NCBI RefSeq assembly: GCF_016862395.1
Contig: NZ_BOMW01000040.1
Span: 16,274 to 80,273 of the forward strand
Source of the DNA: Actinoplanes siamensis
GTDB lineage: Bacteria; Actinomycetota; Actinomycetes; Mycobacteriales; Micromonosporaceae
Length of the DNA: 64,000 bases
Direction of reading: 5' to 3'
The translations under genes and the position numbers were made by a program. A model generated the notes under the pieces. It searched no databases, was not told where the DNA came from, and saw only the letters and a list, made by a program, of their open reading frames with translations. Shown here piece by piece: positions 8,123 through 15,663 of the stretch. Position 1 is the stretch's first letter. Every line of letters begins with the position of its first letter.

Positions 8123-9331
8123 CTATGCGTAGCGCGCCGCGCCCGCTTCGTCCGCCCCGGGCTCGCGTGTCGGCGGGGTCACCAGCCGGGGCCGCGGGAC
8201 CGCCGGGCGGATCAGCGCGGGCGCCACCGCCGGCTCGATGCCGTGCGCGTGCAGGAAGCCCTCGACCGCGCGGGGCCAGCCGTAGCGCTCGGCCCGGGCC
8301 CGGGCCCGGGCCCGGCGCTCGTCCCGCGGGCGCTCCATGATCTGGGAGACCGCGTCGGCGAACGCCTCCGGCGTGCCAGGCACCGCGACACCGGCGTCGC
8401 CGATCACCTCGGGCAGCGCGCTCTGCTCGTCCACCACCACCGGGGTGCCGCAGGCCAGCGCCTCCAGCGCGGAGAGCCCGAAGGTCTCCACCGGGCCGGG
8501 CGCGACCACGACGTCGGCCGAGGCGAGCAGCGCGGCGACCGCCTTACGATCCCCGATGTGGCCGGCGAATCGGACCGGCAGCCGGGCGGCCCGGTAGGCC
8601 AGCGCGGCCCGCCGCGTGCCGTCCCCGGCCACCACCAGCACCGCCGGCACCTTGCCGTTGCGCAGCACGGCCACCGTGTCAACGGCCAGCTCCGGCCGTT
8701 TCGCCGCGGAGAGCCGGCTGGCAAAGACGATCAGCAGCTCGTCCGGCCGGGCGTAGCGGGACCGGACCGAGACGTCCAGCCGGCGCGGATGGAACACGTC
8801 CAGGTCGACGCCGAGCGGGACCTCCACCAGGTTCGGCACACCCAGCCGGCGGAACTCGGCGGCGGCGAACGCGGTGGTGCAGACGATGGTGTCGAACGCC
8901 TCAGCGGTCCGCCTGTTCAGCCGGTCCGCCATGGCGTCGCGTTTCGGCATGCCCCAGACGCCGAGCAGGCCGGCCAGGCTCTCGTGGGAGACCATCATCG
9001 ACCGGACCCCGCGCCGCCGGGCCCAGTTGCCGGTCCAGCGCAGCGTGGTGCGGTCGGAGACCTCGATCCGGTCCGGCTCCAGGCTGTCCAGCAGTTTGAT
9101 CAGCTCACGCCGGCCGGCCATCACCCGGTGGCCGCCGGTGCGCGGGATGGGCGCGCTGGGCAGCGTGATCACCCGGCCCTGGCCGACCTGCTGGTCCTTG
9201 AACGTGCGGCCGGGAATGATCAGGACCGCCTCGTGGCCGGCCGCCTCGTAACCCTTGCCGAGCTCGCGCAGGGCCGTCCGCAACCCGCCGGTATGAACCG
9301 TGACGAAGTTGGCCAGGCGAACGATGCGCAT
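8123..9331 (-). CDS. GT4-family glycosyltransferase
   Basis: A 402-residue GT-B-fold glycosyltransferase. The N-terminal acceptor half starts MRIVRLANFVTVHTGGLRTA (the glycine-rich sugar-acceptor loop). The C-terminal half has the nucleotide-sugar site LGVDLDVFHPRR (about 218), FASRLSAAKRPELAVD (about 245) and the E-x7-E motif region around FGLSALEALACGTPVVV (about 310). It resembles mycobacterial GDP-mannose-dependent mannosyltransferases, but donor and acceptor cannot be settled from sequence. An RARARARA tract near residue 350 is encoded by a CCCGGG-type repeat at 8291-8316. Its position between rph and the Rv1339-like gene differs from mycobacteria, where these two genes are adjacent. Confidence 0.8.
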   Translation of the reverse strand: MRIVRLANFVTVHTGGLRTALRELGKGYEAAGHEAVLIIPGRTFKDQQVGQGRVITLPSAPIPRTGGHRVMAGRRELIKLLDSLEPDRIEVSDRTTLRWTGNWARRRGVRSMMVSHESLAGLLGVWGMPKRDAMADRLNRRTAEAFDTIVCTTAFAAAEFRRLGVPNLVEVPLGVDLDVFHPRRLDVSVRSRYARPDELLIVFASRLSAAKRPELAVDTVAVLRNGKVPAVLVVAGDGTRRAALAYRAARLPVRFAGHIGDRKAVAALLASADVVVAPGPVETFGLSALEALACGTPVVVDEQSALPEVIGDAGVAVPGTPEAFADAVSQIMERPRDERRARARARAERYGWPRAVEGFLHAHGIEPAVAPALIRPAVPRPRLVTPPTREPGADEAGAARYA

Positions 9332-9395
9332 CCAACAGCTCCAAGGTCACGACACGAGGTGCACCGGTGTAAGCCGATCCCACCCCCGTACCGGC

Positions 9396-10142
9396 TCAGA
9401 GATCGTATCTGGCACCCGGGCGGACGACTTCGACCGGTCCCGCGTAAGCGGCGCCGGCCGCCTCCACGATAGATGCCTCGCTGGCCCACGCCGGAACGAG
9501 ATGTGTCAACAGCAGCCGGGCGACATCCGCCTTGGTGGCCGCCTCACCCGCCTCGCCGCCGGTCAGGTGCAGGTCGGGCGGGTTGGCCACGCCGTCCATG
9601 TAGCTCGCCTCGCAGAGGAACAGATCCGCGCCGGCGGCCAGGCGCAGCAGCGCCTCGCACGGCGCGGTGTCCGACGAATAGGCCAGGACCCGGCCATTGT
9701 GCTCGATCCGGACGCCGTACGTCTCCACCGGGTGGTTGACCCGGTCCACGGTGACCATGAGCGGGCCGATCGGGAAGGTGCCTGGCTGCAGGCCGTAGAA
9801 CGTGTAGACGTCGTCGACCGGCTCCCCCTCGGCGCTGTACGCCGCGGCGATGCGCTCGGCGGCGCCCAGCGGCGCGTAGACCGGAAGCGCCGGCAGCGGG
9901 CCGGCCGGGTCGTAACGCCGGACCACGACATAGGTGCACGCGTCCAGCATGTGGTCGCAGTGCAGGTGGGTGAGCAGGATCGCGTCGACGCTCCGCAAGT
10001 CGGAATACCGCTGCAGGGCGGAAAGCGCGCCCGACCCGAAGTCGATCAGGAGGCGGAATCCCTCGGCTTCCACGAGATAGGCCGAACAAGCCGACTCGGG
10101 GCCGGGGAAACTGCCGGCACACCCGAGAACGGTTAGTCGCAT
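9396..10142 (-). CDS. Metallo-beta-lactamase-fold phosphodiesterase, Rv1339-like
   Basis: A 248-residue MBL-fold hydrolase. It has the zinc-binding HLHCDHMLDA motif (about residues 59-68, an HxHxDH site), the downstream His in RVNHPVETYGV (about 134), the SSDTAPC Asp (about 155) and a late LLLTHL His. The N-terminus MRLTVLGCAGSFPGPESACS is typical of the RNase Z/Rv1339 branch. Rv1339 of M. tuberculosis, which also sits next to rph and rdgB homologues, is reported to be an atypical class II cAMP phosphodiesterase. By homology and synteny I infer a cyclic-nucleotide phosphodiesterase; a generic MBL hydrolase is the alternative. A GAGGGA ribosome-binding site precedes the ATG at 10142. Confidence 0.8.
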   Translation of the reverse strand: MRLTVLGCAGSFPGPESACSAYLVEAEGFRLLIDFGSGALSALQRYSDLRSVDAILLTHLHCDHMLDACTYVVVRRYDPAGPLPALPVYAPLGAAERIAAAYSAEGEPVDDVYTFYGLQPGTFPIGPLMVTVDRVNHPVETYGVRIEHNGRVLAYSSDTAPCEALLRLAAGADLFLCEASYMDGVANPPDLHLTGGEAGEAATKADVARLLLTHLVPAWASEASIVEAAGAAYAGPVEVVRPGARYDL

Positions 10143-10441
10143 GCGGGTCCCTCTGACTCACACTGGGTCGGCCACCGGGTCGGCCACTTCTGGGTCGGCC
10201 GAATCTGGGTCGTCCACGCCCCGCCCGACCGGTCCGCGCTGGGCTTGTCAGACCAGTCAATCACGCAGCGAAGCGTACGCGCTGACCACTGCCTGACGTT
10301 AACAACTGATCGATTTGTCGCTAAATCGACAACGCACATCACAGCCGCTGTGACCTGGGTCGTCACATTTCCACCGTCACGTCCGGTAAGCCCTCCGCGT
10401 TGCTCTCAGTGAGGGCCTGAAAGCGATCTGATGGAGGCGAC
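10143..10441. promoter_or_regulatory. Divergent intergenic region with four direct GGGTCGKCC repeats
   Basis: A 299-bp gap between two divergent genes. At 10165-10216 the decamer GGGTCGGCCA or a one-to-two-base variant occurs four times, at 10165, 10177, 10192 and 10207, with uneven spacing; a related TGGGTCGTCA lies near 10356. The 10280-10370 part is clearly less GC-rich and probably holds the promoters. A GGAGG-like site (TGGAGGCG) lies just before the ATG at 10442. The repeats could be operator sites; I do not recognise the regulator. Confidence 0.4.
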
Positions 10442-10828
10442 ATGACCGCCGTCGAGCCGACCCACATCTCCCGTCCCGCGTTACCCGAAATCGTGTCCTT
10501 CGAACCGTCCTGGGAACCCCAGCCGGCGGTTTTCCGGTTTCCGGCGGAGGACGATCCGGCGCCCCGCCCGACCCAGGTGCTGGCGATGGCCGCGTACTCG
10601 GCGATGCTCGGACTGACCGGCGTGGGGGTCGGCCTCTACGGGCTCGTGGCGGTGCTGCGCGGGGCGCCCGCGTGGTACCTGCCGGCGCTGGCGGTGCTGA
10701 CCATGTTCAGCGTGGCGCTGGCGGTCGGCGCGTTCCTCGCCGTCCACCAGCGCACCCTGCCGTGGATCCTGCTGCTCGCCGCGGCGCCGCCGATGGGTTG
10801 CGCCCTCCTGCTGGCGGTGAGCCGCTGA
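10442..10828 (+). CDS. Small membrane protein, three predicted helices
   Basis: A 128-residue protein of unknown function. Residues 1-43 are hydrophilic, Pro- and acid-rich. Three hydrophobic stretches follow at about 46-72, 77-101 and 106-126, ending just before a short basic tail (SR), so it should sit in the cytoplasmic membrane with a cytosolic N-terminus. The ATG is preceded by TGGAGGCGAC, a good ribosome-binding site. It is divergent from the Rv1339-like gene and convergent with cysM, whose stop is only 9 nt away. In mycobacteria a rhomboid protease and murI lie at this point; this gene is unrelated to either as far as I can see. Confidence 0.7.
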   Translation: MTAVEPTHISRPALPEIVSFEPSWEPQPAVFRFPAEDDPAPRPTQVLAMAAYSAMLGLTGVGVGLYGLVAVLRGAPAWYLPALAVLTMFSVALAVGAFLAVHQRTLPWILLLAAAPPMGCALLLAVSR

Positions 10829-10837
10829 AGCCCGCCG

Positions 10838-11803
10838 TCAGGCCCAGAGCTGCCCTTCGAGGGCTTCCTCGGCGTCGTTGAGCGTGCCGCCGTAGGCCCC
10901 GGTGGACAGATACTTCCAGCCGCCGTCGGCGATCACGAACGCGACGTCGGCCCGTCTGCCGGCCTTGACCGCCTCGTGCGCCACCGCCAGCGCGGCGTGC
11001 AGGATCGCGCCGCTGGAGAAGCCGGCGAAGATGCCCTCGACCTCGACCAGTTGGCGGGTCCGCAGCACCGCGTCGCGGGTGCCGACCGAGAACCGGCGGT
11101 CCAGCACGGTGGCGTCGTACAACTCCGGGACGTATCCCTCGTCGATGTTGCGCAGGCCGTAGACCACCTCGCCGTACCGCGGCTCGGCGGCGACGATCTG
11201 GATGCCGTCGACCTTCTCCTTGAGGAACCGGCCGGTGCCCATCAGCGTGCCGGTGGTGCCCAGGCCCGCCACGAAGTGCGTGATGGTGGGCAGGTCCTGG
11301 AGCAGCTCCGGGCCGGTGGTCTCGTAGTGCGCGCGGGCGTTCGCCGGATTGCCGTACTGGAACAGCATCTTCCAGTCCGGGTGCTCGGCGGCGATCTGCT
11401 TCGCCGTCGCCACCGCCTGGTTCGAGCCGCCGGCGGCGGGCGAAAAAATGATCTCCGCGCCATACATCCGCAGCAGCTGGGTTCGCTCCGCCGAGACGTT
11501 CTCCGGCATCACGCAGACCAATCGGTAACCGCGCAGCTTGGCCACCATGGCCAGCGCGATGCCGGTGTTGCCGCTGGTCGGCTCGAGGATCGTGTCGCCC
11601 GGGCGCAGGCGCCCGGACTCCTCGGCCGCACGCACCATGGAGAGCGCGGCGCGGTCCTTGATGCTGCCGGTGGGGTTGCGGTCCTCCAGTTTGGCCCACA
11701 AACGCACCGGTGGCGCCCCCTCGGGCACCACCGGGGAGAGGCGGGGCAGGCCGACGAGCGGCGTGCCCCCGCACGCGTCCAGCAGGCTCTCGAAGCGAGC
11801 CAT
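10838..11803 (-). CDS. cysM: O-phosphoserine sulfhydrylase, CysO-dependent cysteine synthase
   Basis: A PLP enzyme that, in the actinobacterial CysM-CysO-Mec pathway, condenses O-phosphoserine with the thiocarboxylate of the sulfur carrier CysO. The 321-residue protein has the PLP-lysine motif NPTGSIKDRAA (Lys near residue 48), the substrate loop EPTSGNTGIALA (about 75) and the glycine-rich phosphate loop GLGTTGTLMGTGRF. The C-terminal GGWKYLSTGAY region is also typical. Gene order mec, small ORF, cysO, cysM on one strand, with only 5 nt between cysO and cysM, supports this role over a generic O-acetylserine enzyme. Confidence 0.93.
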   Translation of the reverse strand: MARFESLLDACGGTPLVGLPRLSPVVPEGAPPVRLWAKLEDRNPTGSIKDRAALSMVRAAEESGRLRPGDTILEPTSGNTGIALAMVAKLRGYRLVCVMPENVSAERTQLLRMYGAEIIFSPAAGGSNQAVATAKQIAAEHPDWKMLFQYGNPANARAHYETTGPELLQDLPTITHFVAGLGTTGTLMGTGRFLKEKVDGIQIVAAEPRYGEVVYGLRNIDEGYVPELYDATVLDRRFSVGTRDAVLRTRQLVEVEGIFAGFSSGAILHAALAVAHEAVKAGRRADVAFVIADGGWKYLSTGAYGGTLNDAEEALEGQLWA

Positions 11804-11808
11804 CGGGC

Positions 11809-12123
11809 TTAGCGCCCCAGCAGAGCGGCCGCGGCCGCGAAGCCCAGAGCACCGCCGGCCACGGCCGGGAGGATGGTGATCGAGTCACCGTCGTTCAGCT
11901 TCGCGTCGAGCGCGCCGAGGAACCGCACGTCCTCGTCGTTGACGTAGATGTTGACGAACCGGTGCAGGCCGCCCTCGGCGGTGATCAGCCGGCCCTTGAT
12001 GCCGCTGTGCCTGGCGTCCAGGTCGTCGATCAGGGCGGACAGGCTGTCGCCGGCGCCCTCGACGACCTTGGCGCCGCCGGTGTAACTGCGCAGGATGGTG
12101 GGGACGCGAACTTCGATGGCCAT
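11809..12123 (-). CDS. cysO: Sulfur carrier protein CysO with a C-terminal extension beyond Gly-Gly
   Basis: A ubiquitin-like (MoaD/ThiS-fold) carrier of sulfur for CysM, 104 residues. The N-terminus AIEVRVPTILRSYTGG and HRFVNIYVNDEDVRFLGALD match CysO closely. Known CysO ends in Gly-Gly, which is activated to a thiocarboxylate. Here the ILPAVAGG end is followed in frame by ALGFAAAAALLGR (13 residues), so the carrier should need proteolytic trimming before use; the neighbouring JAMM protease Mec is the obvious candidate. The ATG at 12123 is preferred over one at 12132: AGGAG lies 10 nt before the former but only 1 nt before the latter, and homologues begin at this point. Confidence 0.9.
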   Translation of the reverse strand: MAIEVRVPTILRSYTGGAKVVEGAGDSLSALIDDLDARHSGIKGRLITAEGGLHRFVNIYVNDEDVRFLGALDAKLNDGDSITILPAVAGGALGFAAAAALLGR

Positions 12124-12178
12124 GGTTGTCATGCTCCTAGAAAGTCGTTTTACGGGTCAGGCGGGGACGGTCTTCTTC

Positions 12179-12256
12179 TCAGAGGTAGCGACACTCGTAG
12201 AAGACCGACGCCGGGCTCTGCCCGAACATGTACGACTGCACGGCACACACCTTCAC
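12179..12256 (-). CDS. 25-residue Cys-containing peptide between mec and cysO
   Basis: A 26-codon frame that starts at a GTG overlapping the mec stop by 4 nt (GTGA) and ends 55 nt before the cysO start. It reads MKVCAVQSYMFGQSPASV in its first 18 residues and ends FYECRYL, with Cys at positions 4 and 22. Of the 25 sense codons, 23 have G or C in third position, as in the neighbouring real genes. The overlap implies translational coupling to mec. I do not recognise a family. It could be a genuine small member of the cysteine pathway, or a leader whose Cys codons sense cysteinyl-tRNA ahead of cysO-cysM. Confidence 0.62.
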   Translation of the reverse strand: MKVCAVQSYMFGQSPASVFYECRYL

Positions 12257-12684
12257 GACTTCACCGTCGCATCCACGATGTTGACCTCTTCCTCGGTCAC
12301 CACACCGTCCACGATACGGAACGAGCGGATCTCCTCGGAATCCGGCTCACGGGTCGAGACGAGCAAATAGTGCGCGCCCGGCTCGCCGGCGAACGAGACG
12401 TCGGTGCGCGACGGATACGCCTCGGTGGCCGTGTGGGAGTGGTAGATGACCACCGGCTCCTCGTCGTTGTCGTCCATCTCGCGCCACACCCGCAGGTGCT
12501 CCATCGAGTCGAACTCGTAGAACGTCATCGACCGGGCCGCGTTGTCCATCGGGATGTGCCGGGTCGGCACGTCACTGCCGATCGGCCCGGCCACCACACC
12601 GCAGGCCTCGTCGGGGTGGTCCCGGCGGGCGTGGGCGACGATCGCACGCACGATCGAACTGTCGATGGTCAGCACGGCGTTCAC
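12253..12684 (-). CDS. mec: JAMM-family metalloprotease Mec (CysO-cysteine peptidase)
   Basis: Releases cysteine from the CysO-Cys adduct and regenerates CysO. The 143-residue protein has the full JAMM/MPN+ zinc motif HSHTATEAYPSRTD (HxHx7SxxD, about residues 81-94) and the upstream catalytic Glu region DEACGVVAGP near 26. The sequence VVIYHSHTATEAYPSRTDV is nearly identical to the M. tuberculosis protein. The GTG at 12684 is chosen; GTG 12675 is possible, and neither has a strong ribosome-binding site. Upstream in-frame codons are open but look non-coding. It leads the mec-small ORF-cysO-cysM unit. Confidence 0.92.
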   Translation of the reverse strand: MNAVLTIDSSIVRAIVAHARRDHPDEACGVVAGPIGSDVPTRHIPMDNAARSMTFYEFDSMEHLRVWREMDDNDEEPVVIYHSHTATEAYPSRTDVSFAGEPGAHYLLVSTREPDSEEIRSFRIVDGVVTEEEVNIVDATVKS

Positions 12685-12736
12685 ATTACCGAACCAATTC
12701 GCCACCCTGCGCGTGGCGAGGCACACACTGCGTGCG

Positions 12737-13237
12737 CTACTTGATCTCGGGCAGCGCGTTGAGCAGCGATTCCTGCAGGTAGCCGAGATACGCGTAGACG
12801 GAGAGCTGGAACACCCGGCTGGAGCCCGGATCCTCCAGGACCGCCTCGTCCAGTTCCTCGGCCAGGTCGGTGTCGGCCTGGATGTCCAGGCGGGTGCCCA
12901 TCGCCAGCCGGGCGTCGTTGATCGCCCGCAGCCAGGCCTCGGCGGCCTCGCCGTCCAGCCGGACCTCGCCCTCGCCCTCGTCGGGCAGCGCGGCCAGGAT
13001 GGCGCCCGCCTGATCGATCTTGGCGGTCTTCAGGTCGCCCTCGGTGTACAGCCGGAACTCCTGGCTGTCCTCCGGCCGGTCCGGATAGATGTCCGGGAAC
13101 AGCCGGCCGACCACCGGGTCGGTGTGATCCATCCCGTCGGTCAGCAGGCCCACCACCTCGGCGGCCACCTTCCGCAGGACACGCACCTCGTCGTGTGCGA
13201 ACGTGGCCACACACTGACGGCCGCTGCGTCGGAACAT
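12737..13237 (-). CDS. DUF2017 family protein
   Basis: A 166-residue, mainly alpha-helical cytosolic protein of the DUF2017 family, whose function is unknown. Recognisable parts are the N-terminal FAHDEVRVLRKVAAEVVGLL and the C-terminal LSVYAYLGYLQESLLNAL. In actinobacteria this gene typically sits between clpS and mec (Rv1332 in M. tuberculosis), as here. The ATG at 13237 (MFRRSGRQCVATF) is chosen because the frame upstream, although open, runs into clpS in another frame. The gap to clpS is only 20 nt, so the two are probably co-transcribed. Confidence 0.88.
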   Translation of the reverse strand: MFRRSGRQCVATFAHDEVRVLRKVAAEVVGLLTDGMDHTDPVVGRLFPDIYPDRPEDSQEFRLYTEGDLKTAKIDQAGAILAALPDEGEGEVRLDGEAAEAWLRAINDARLAMGTRLDIQADTDLAEELDEAVLEDPGSSRVFQLSVYAYLGYLQESLLNALPEIK

Positions 13238-13257
13238 GCTCTTCCCCACCCGCTTTG

Positions 13258-13548
13258 TCAGGCTCGGTCCACAGTTGCCCAAAGACCGTATCCGTGCAGT
13301 TGGTTGGCGTCCATCTCCATGCGCTCGCGAGCCCCGGTGGAGACCACTGCCTTGCCCTTGGTGTGCACATCCATCATCAGCCTCTCGGCCTTCTCCTTGC
13401 TGAAGCCGAAAAGCTTTTGGAAGACCCAGGTCACGTACGACATGAGGTTGACCGGATCGTCCCAGACGATGGTCACCCAAGGCCGGTCCTCGGCCGGGAC
13501 CTCCTCGATCTCCGGCGTCTCGACGGGAGCAACTTGGGGTAACGCCAT
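13258..13548 (-). CDS. clpS: ATP-dependent Clp protease adaptor ClpS
   Basis: A 96-residue adaptor that delivers N-degron substrates to the ClpC/ClpA-ClpP protease. The core PWVTIVWDDPVNLMSYVTWV (about residues 23-42) contains the substrate-pocket Asp-Asp-Pro-x-Asn, followed by helices with KLFGFSKEKAERLMMDVHTKG and the GKAVVSTG turn. The N-terminal ~22 residues are acidic and probably flexible, as in the family. The ATG at 13548 gives a standard length. It is the first gene of a minus-strand run and is divergent from pncB. Confidence 0.95.
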   Translation of the reverse strand: MALPQVAPVETPEIEEVPAEDRPWVTIVWDDPVNLMSYVTWVFQKLFGFSKEKAERLMMDVHTKGKAVVSTGARERMEMDANQLHGYGLWATVDRA

Positions 13549-13631
13549 GCCCCCATGGTGCCACCGGTTGCGCCGGATCTGTGAACCGGAGCGCGGAACC
13601 GCAGGTCGCGACGCACTCCCGGGGCACGCAT

Positions 13632-13647
13632 TAGGGTAGGTCCCGTG
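13632..13647 (+). promoter_or_regulatory. Leaderless promoter -10 box for pncB
   Basis: TAGGGT at 13632-13637 fits the actinobacterial TANNNT -10 consensus and lies 7 nt before the GTG start codon. Transcription should therefore begin at or next to the start codon and give a leaderless mRNA. No ribosome-binding site is present, which agrees. Confidence 0.55.
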
Positions 13648-14931
13648 AATACGACCGGGTCGGCGCTGCTGACCGACCACTACGAGCTGACCATGATCAG
13701 TGCCGCCCTCAAGGACGGCACCGCGGATCGGCAGTGCGTCTTCGAGGTGTTCGCCCGGAGGCTGCCCACCGGGCGGCGGTACGGCGTGGTCGCCGGCACC
13801 GACCGGCTGATCGAGATGATCACCGATTTCCGGTTCGACCCCGCCGAGATCGAGTACCTGCGCTCGGCCGGCGTGGTGGACCAGCCCACAGCCGACTGGC
13901 TGGCGGGCTACCGCTTCACCGGCGACATCGACGGATACGCCGAGGGTGAGCTGTTCTTCCCCGGCTCCCCGATCCTCACCGTGAGCGGCCGGTTCGCCGA
14001 GTGCGTGGTGCTCGAGACGCTGATCCTGTCGGTGCTCAACCACGACTGCGCGATCGCGGCCGCCGCCGCCCGGATGGTCACCGCCGCCCGTGGCCGGCCG
14101 ATCATCGAGATGGGCTCCCGGCGCACCCACGAGCAGGCCGCCGTCGCGGCCGCCCGCGCGGCGTACCTGGCCGGTTTCGCCTCCACGTCCAACCTCGCCG
14201 CCGGCCGGCGATTCGGCATCCCCACCACCGGCACCTCGGCGCACGCGTTCACGCTGCTGCACGACGACGAGCCGGCCGCGTTCGGCTCCCAGGTGGCGGC
14301 GCTCGGCAAGAACACCACGCTGCTCGTCGACACGTACGACATCAGTCAGGGCATCCGGAACGCGATAGCGGTCGCCGGACCGGACCTGCGCGCCGTCCGG
14401 ATCGACTCGGGCGACCTGTCAGTTCTCGCCCAGCAGTCCCGCGAACTGCTCGACTCGCTCGGCGCCACCGAGACGAAGATCATCGTGTCGGGTGACATGG
14501 ACGAGTACTCGATCGCCACGCTCGCCGCCGAGCCGGTCGACATGTACGGCGCCGGCACCGCGGTCGTCACCGGCTCCGGAGCGCCCACCGCCGGCCTGGT
14601 CTACAAGCTGGTCGAGGTGGCCGGCCGCGCGGTCGTCAAGCGCTCCGAGAACAAGGCGACGGTCGGCGGCCGCAAGACCGCGGTGCGCCGGCACAAGCCC
14701 ACCGGCACCGCCACCGAGGAGATCATCGTCTCCCAGGGGGTGCCCGACCACCAGAGCAACGACCGGCTGCTGCAGCGCTCCTACATCGCCGCCGGCGAGC
14801 CGCAGACCCGGCCCAGCCTGCTCCAGTCCCGCGACCACCTGCGGCAGAACCTGATCTCCATCCCGTGGGAGGGTCTCAAGCTCTCCGCGGGCGACCCGGC
14901 CATCCCGGTCATCATCATTCCCACCGCTTAG
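13645..14931 (+). CDS. pncB: Nicotinate phosphoribosyltransferase
   Basis: Makes nicotinate mononucleotide from nicotinate and PRPP with ATP, the committed step of the Preiss-Handler NAD salvage route. The 428-residue protein has TDHYELTMISAA at the N-terminus, VFEVFARRLP, MGSRRTHE, the STSNLAAGRRFGIPTTGTSA segment with the region of the phosphorylated active-site His following (AHAF), and the phosphate-binding VRIDSGDLS and GAGTAVVTG. GTG is the start, with a leaderless promoter. It is followed after 9 nt by the nicotinamidase gene, so the pair converts nicotinamide to NaMN. Confidence 0.95.
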   Translation: MNTTGSALLTDHYELTMISAALKDGTADRQCVFEVFARRLPTGRRYGVVAGTDRLIEMITDFRFDPAEIEYLRSAGVVDQPTADWLAGYRFTGDIDGYAEGELFFPGSPILTVSGRFAECVVLETLILSVLNHDCAIAAAAARMVTAARGRPIIEMGSRRTHEQAAVAAARAAYLAGFASTSNLAAGRRFGIPTTGTSAHAFTLLHDDEPAAFGSQVAALGKNTTLLVDTYDISQGIRNAIAVAGPDLRAVRIDSGDLSVLAQQSRELLDSLGATETKIIVSGDMDEYSIATLAAEPVDMYGAGTAVVTGSGAPTAGLVYKLVEVAGRAVVKRSENKATVGGRKTAVRRHKPTGTATEEIIVSQGVPDHQSNDRLLQRSYIAAGEPQTRPSLLQSRDHLRQNLISIPWEGLKLSAGDPAIPVIIIPTA

Positions 14932-14940
14932 GGGCTCTCC

Positions 14941-15522
14941 ATGTCACGCGCGTTGATCATCGTGGACGTGCAGAACGACTTCTGCGAGGGCGGCTCGCTG
15001 CCGGTCGCCGGCGGCGCCGCGGTCGCCAAGGGCATCTCGCTGGTGCTCGCCAAGGCGGGCGAGCGCTGGGACCACGTGGTCGCCACCAAGGACTACCACG
15101 TCGACCCGGGCGCGCACTTCAGCGACCACCCGGACTTCGTCGACAGCTGGCCGGCGCACTGCGTGGCCGGCTCGGCCGGCGCCGACTTCCACCCCGAGCT
15201 GGTCACCGACCGGATCGAGGCGGTCTTCCACAAGGGCGCGCACCAGGCGGCCTACTCGGGCTTCGAGGGCCGGACCGAGGCCGGCGAGACCCTCGCCGGC
15301 TGGCTGCGGGGCAGGGGAGTCACCGACGTCGAGGTGGTCGGGATCGCGACAGATCACTGTGTACGGGCGACCGCGCTCGACGCCGCCGCCGAGGGTTTCG
15401 CCACCACGGTGCTGCTGGAGCTGACCGCCGGGGTGGCTCGGGCGACCACCGAGGCGGCGCTCGACCAGTTCCGCGCGGCGTCGGTGGAGACGACCGGCAC
15501 CCCGGTCGTCGACCCCGTCTGA
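14941..15522 (+). CDS. pncA: Nicotinamidase
   Basis: A cysteine-hydrolase-superfamily enzyme converting nicotinamide to nicotinate (homologues activate pyrazinamide). The catalytic triad is visible: Asp9 in IIVDVQNDFCEGGSL, Lys near 98 in VFHKGAHQ, and Cys near 140 in GIATDHCVRATALDA. Metal-site residues Asp and His appear in TKDYHVDPGAHF. The 193-residue length is standard. It directly follows pncB (9-nt gap) and uses its product as substrate, so the two form one NAD-salvage operon. Confidence 0.95.
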   Translation: MSRALIIVDVQNDFCEGGSLPVAGGAAVAKGISLVLAKAGERWDHVVATKDYHVDPGAHFSDHPDFVDSWPAHCVAGSAGADFHPELVTDRIEAVFHKGAHQAAYSGFEGRTEAGETLAGWLRGRGVTDVEVVGIATDHCVRATALDAAAEGFATTVLLELTAGVARATTEAALDQFRAASVETTGTPVVDPV

Positions 15523-15663
15523 GGTCAGGCCGTTCGCCTCAGCCACCCACCGGACGCCACCCGACCGCCGAGAGACCTCCCACGACCAGCCGCGCGCGAA
15601 CGGCTGGCGCTCAGAGACGTTTGGCGGTCCGCTGTGCCACCCGGCCGGACCGGCCGGGCCCGG

